From positions 1-24,704 of the forward strand of contig JANOAR010000085.1 in NCBI GenBank assembly GCA_031411235.1: a DNA stretch of 24,704 nt. The letters are read 5' to 3'. Of this stretch, positions 24,577 through 24,704 are shown piece by piece. This DNA is from JANOAR01 sp031411235. GTDB lineage: Bacteria; Verrucomicrobiota; Verrucomicrobiia; Verrucomicrobiales; Verrucomicrobiaceae. The notes beneath the pieces were generated by a model, which saw nothing but the letters and a program-made list of their open reading frames with translations, did not search any database and was not told the DNA's origin. The first letter of the stretch is position 1, and the number at the start of each line of letters is the position of its first letter. A program made the position numbers and the translations under genes.

Positions 24577-24704
24577 TGAAATTCATCGCCCGGCTAGGCG
24601 GCCATCTAGGACGCAAAGGCGACGGCCACCCCGGTGCTCAAGTCCTCTGGCAAGGCCTACACAAACTCGAAGCCATCACCGAAGCATGGAGGAGGTTCAA
24701 ACCT
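24576..24704 (+). pseudogene. 3' stump of an IS4-type transposase
   Basis: In frame from 24576 to the window end the translation includes FIARLGGHLGRKGDGHPG followed by QVLWQGLHKLEAITEAW. This matches the conserved C-terminal block of IS4-family DDE transposases (IARLGGxxGRKGDGxPG ... LWxGLxxL). The catalytic DDE core that should lie upstream is absent, because that space is the oxidoreductase gene and the hairpin cluster. The fragment is therefore a 5'-truncated, non-functional remnant, and the window cuts it before any stop codon. Confidence 0.75.

Noticed and set aside
24265..24579. Small plus-strand ORF across the end of the oxidoreductase and the hairpin cluster
   Set aside because: It begins inside the oxidoreductase in another frame and continues through hairpin DNA; there is no independent support.
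1..24704. tRNA, rRNA, CRISPR array or riboswitch
   Set aside because: On reading both strands of the gaps no such structure was recognised, and almost all of the window is occupied by protein-coding genes.

Overview
The window is about 24.7 kb of GC-rich DNA, densely coding, with no RNA genes and no gene-free gap over 300 bases. The gene families point to the PVC superphylum, most likely Verrucomicrobiota (Prosthecobacter/Verrucomicrobium-like). These are the planctomycete-type cytochrome c proteins (DUF1587/1592/1588/1585 and DUF1549/DUF1553), a DUF1501 protein, a PVC-type heme-binding propeller protein, paired Gfo/Idh/MocA oxidoreductases, and a giant Calx-beta surface protein with a verrucomicrobial-style C-terminus. 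This assignment comes from family knowledge; no phylogeny was run.

Layout. (1) Positions 1-6777 (+) hold the 3' part of a giant secreted Calx-beta/concanavalin-like protein whose start lies outside the window. (2) Positions 6814-9273 (-) hold a convergent gene that looks like an inverse autotransporter (type Ve) with a parallel beta-helix passenger. (3) Positions 9393-11807 (-) hold a DUF1592-family multidomain cytochrome. (4) Positions 11873-14231 (+), divergent from it, hold a two-gene unit: a cytoplasmic Gfo/Idh/MocA dehydrogenase and an MFS transporter. (5) Positions 14414-19908 (+) hold an operon: ECF sigma factor, small single-TM protein in anti-sigma position, Spy/CpxP-like small protein, EF-hand/cytochrome/DUF1549/DUF1553 protein, and a Tat-exported DUF1501 protein. 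The first three junctions are ATGA overlaps. (6) Positions 20045-23047 (+) hold a PVC-type heme-binding propeller protein. (7) Positions 23153-24445 (+) hold a Tat-exported Gfo/Idh/MocA oxidoreductase. (8) Positions 24446-24704 hold a cluster of inverted repeats running into the 3' stump of an IS4-type transposase.

How the genes may work together (inference). The exported oxidoreductases and the three cytochrome c-type proteins suggest periplasmic oxidation of sugars or sugar derivatives with electrons passed to c-type hemes. The MFS transporter and the cytoplasmic dehydrogenase would handle an imported product. The ECF module probably controls the DUF1553/DUF1501 pair. The two convergent large surface proteins look like attachment factors and need not share a pathway with the rest.

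Most unusual sequence-level signals: a Calx-beta domain split by a circularly permuted cassette of concanavalin-like modules; two different 7-bp tandem repeat arrays, one replacing the spacer between two genes and one embedded in a conserved enzyme domain; a beta-helix passenger on an inverse-autotransporter barrel; and a REP-like hairpin cluster beside a transposase stump.
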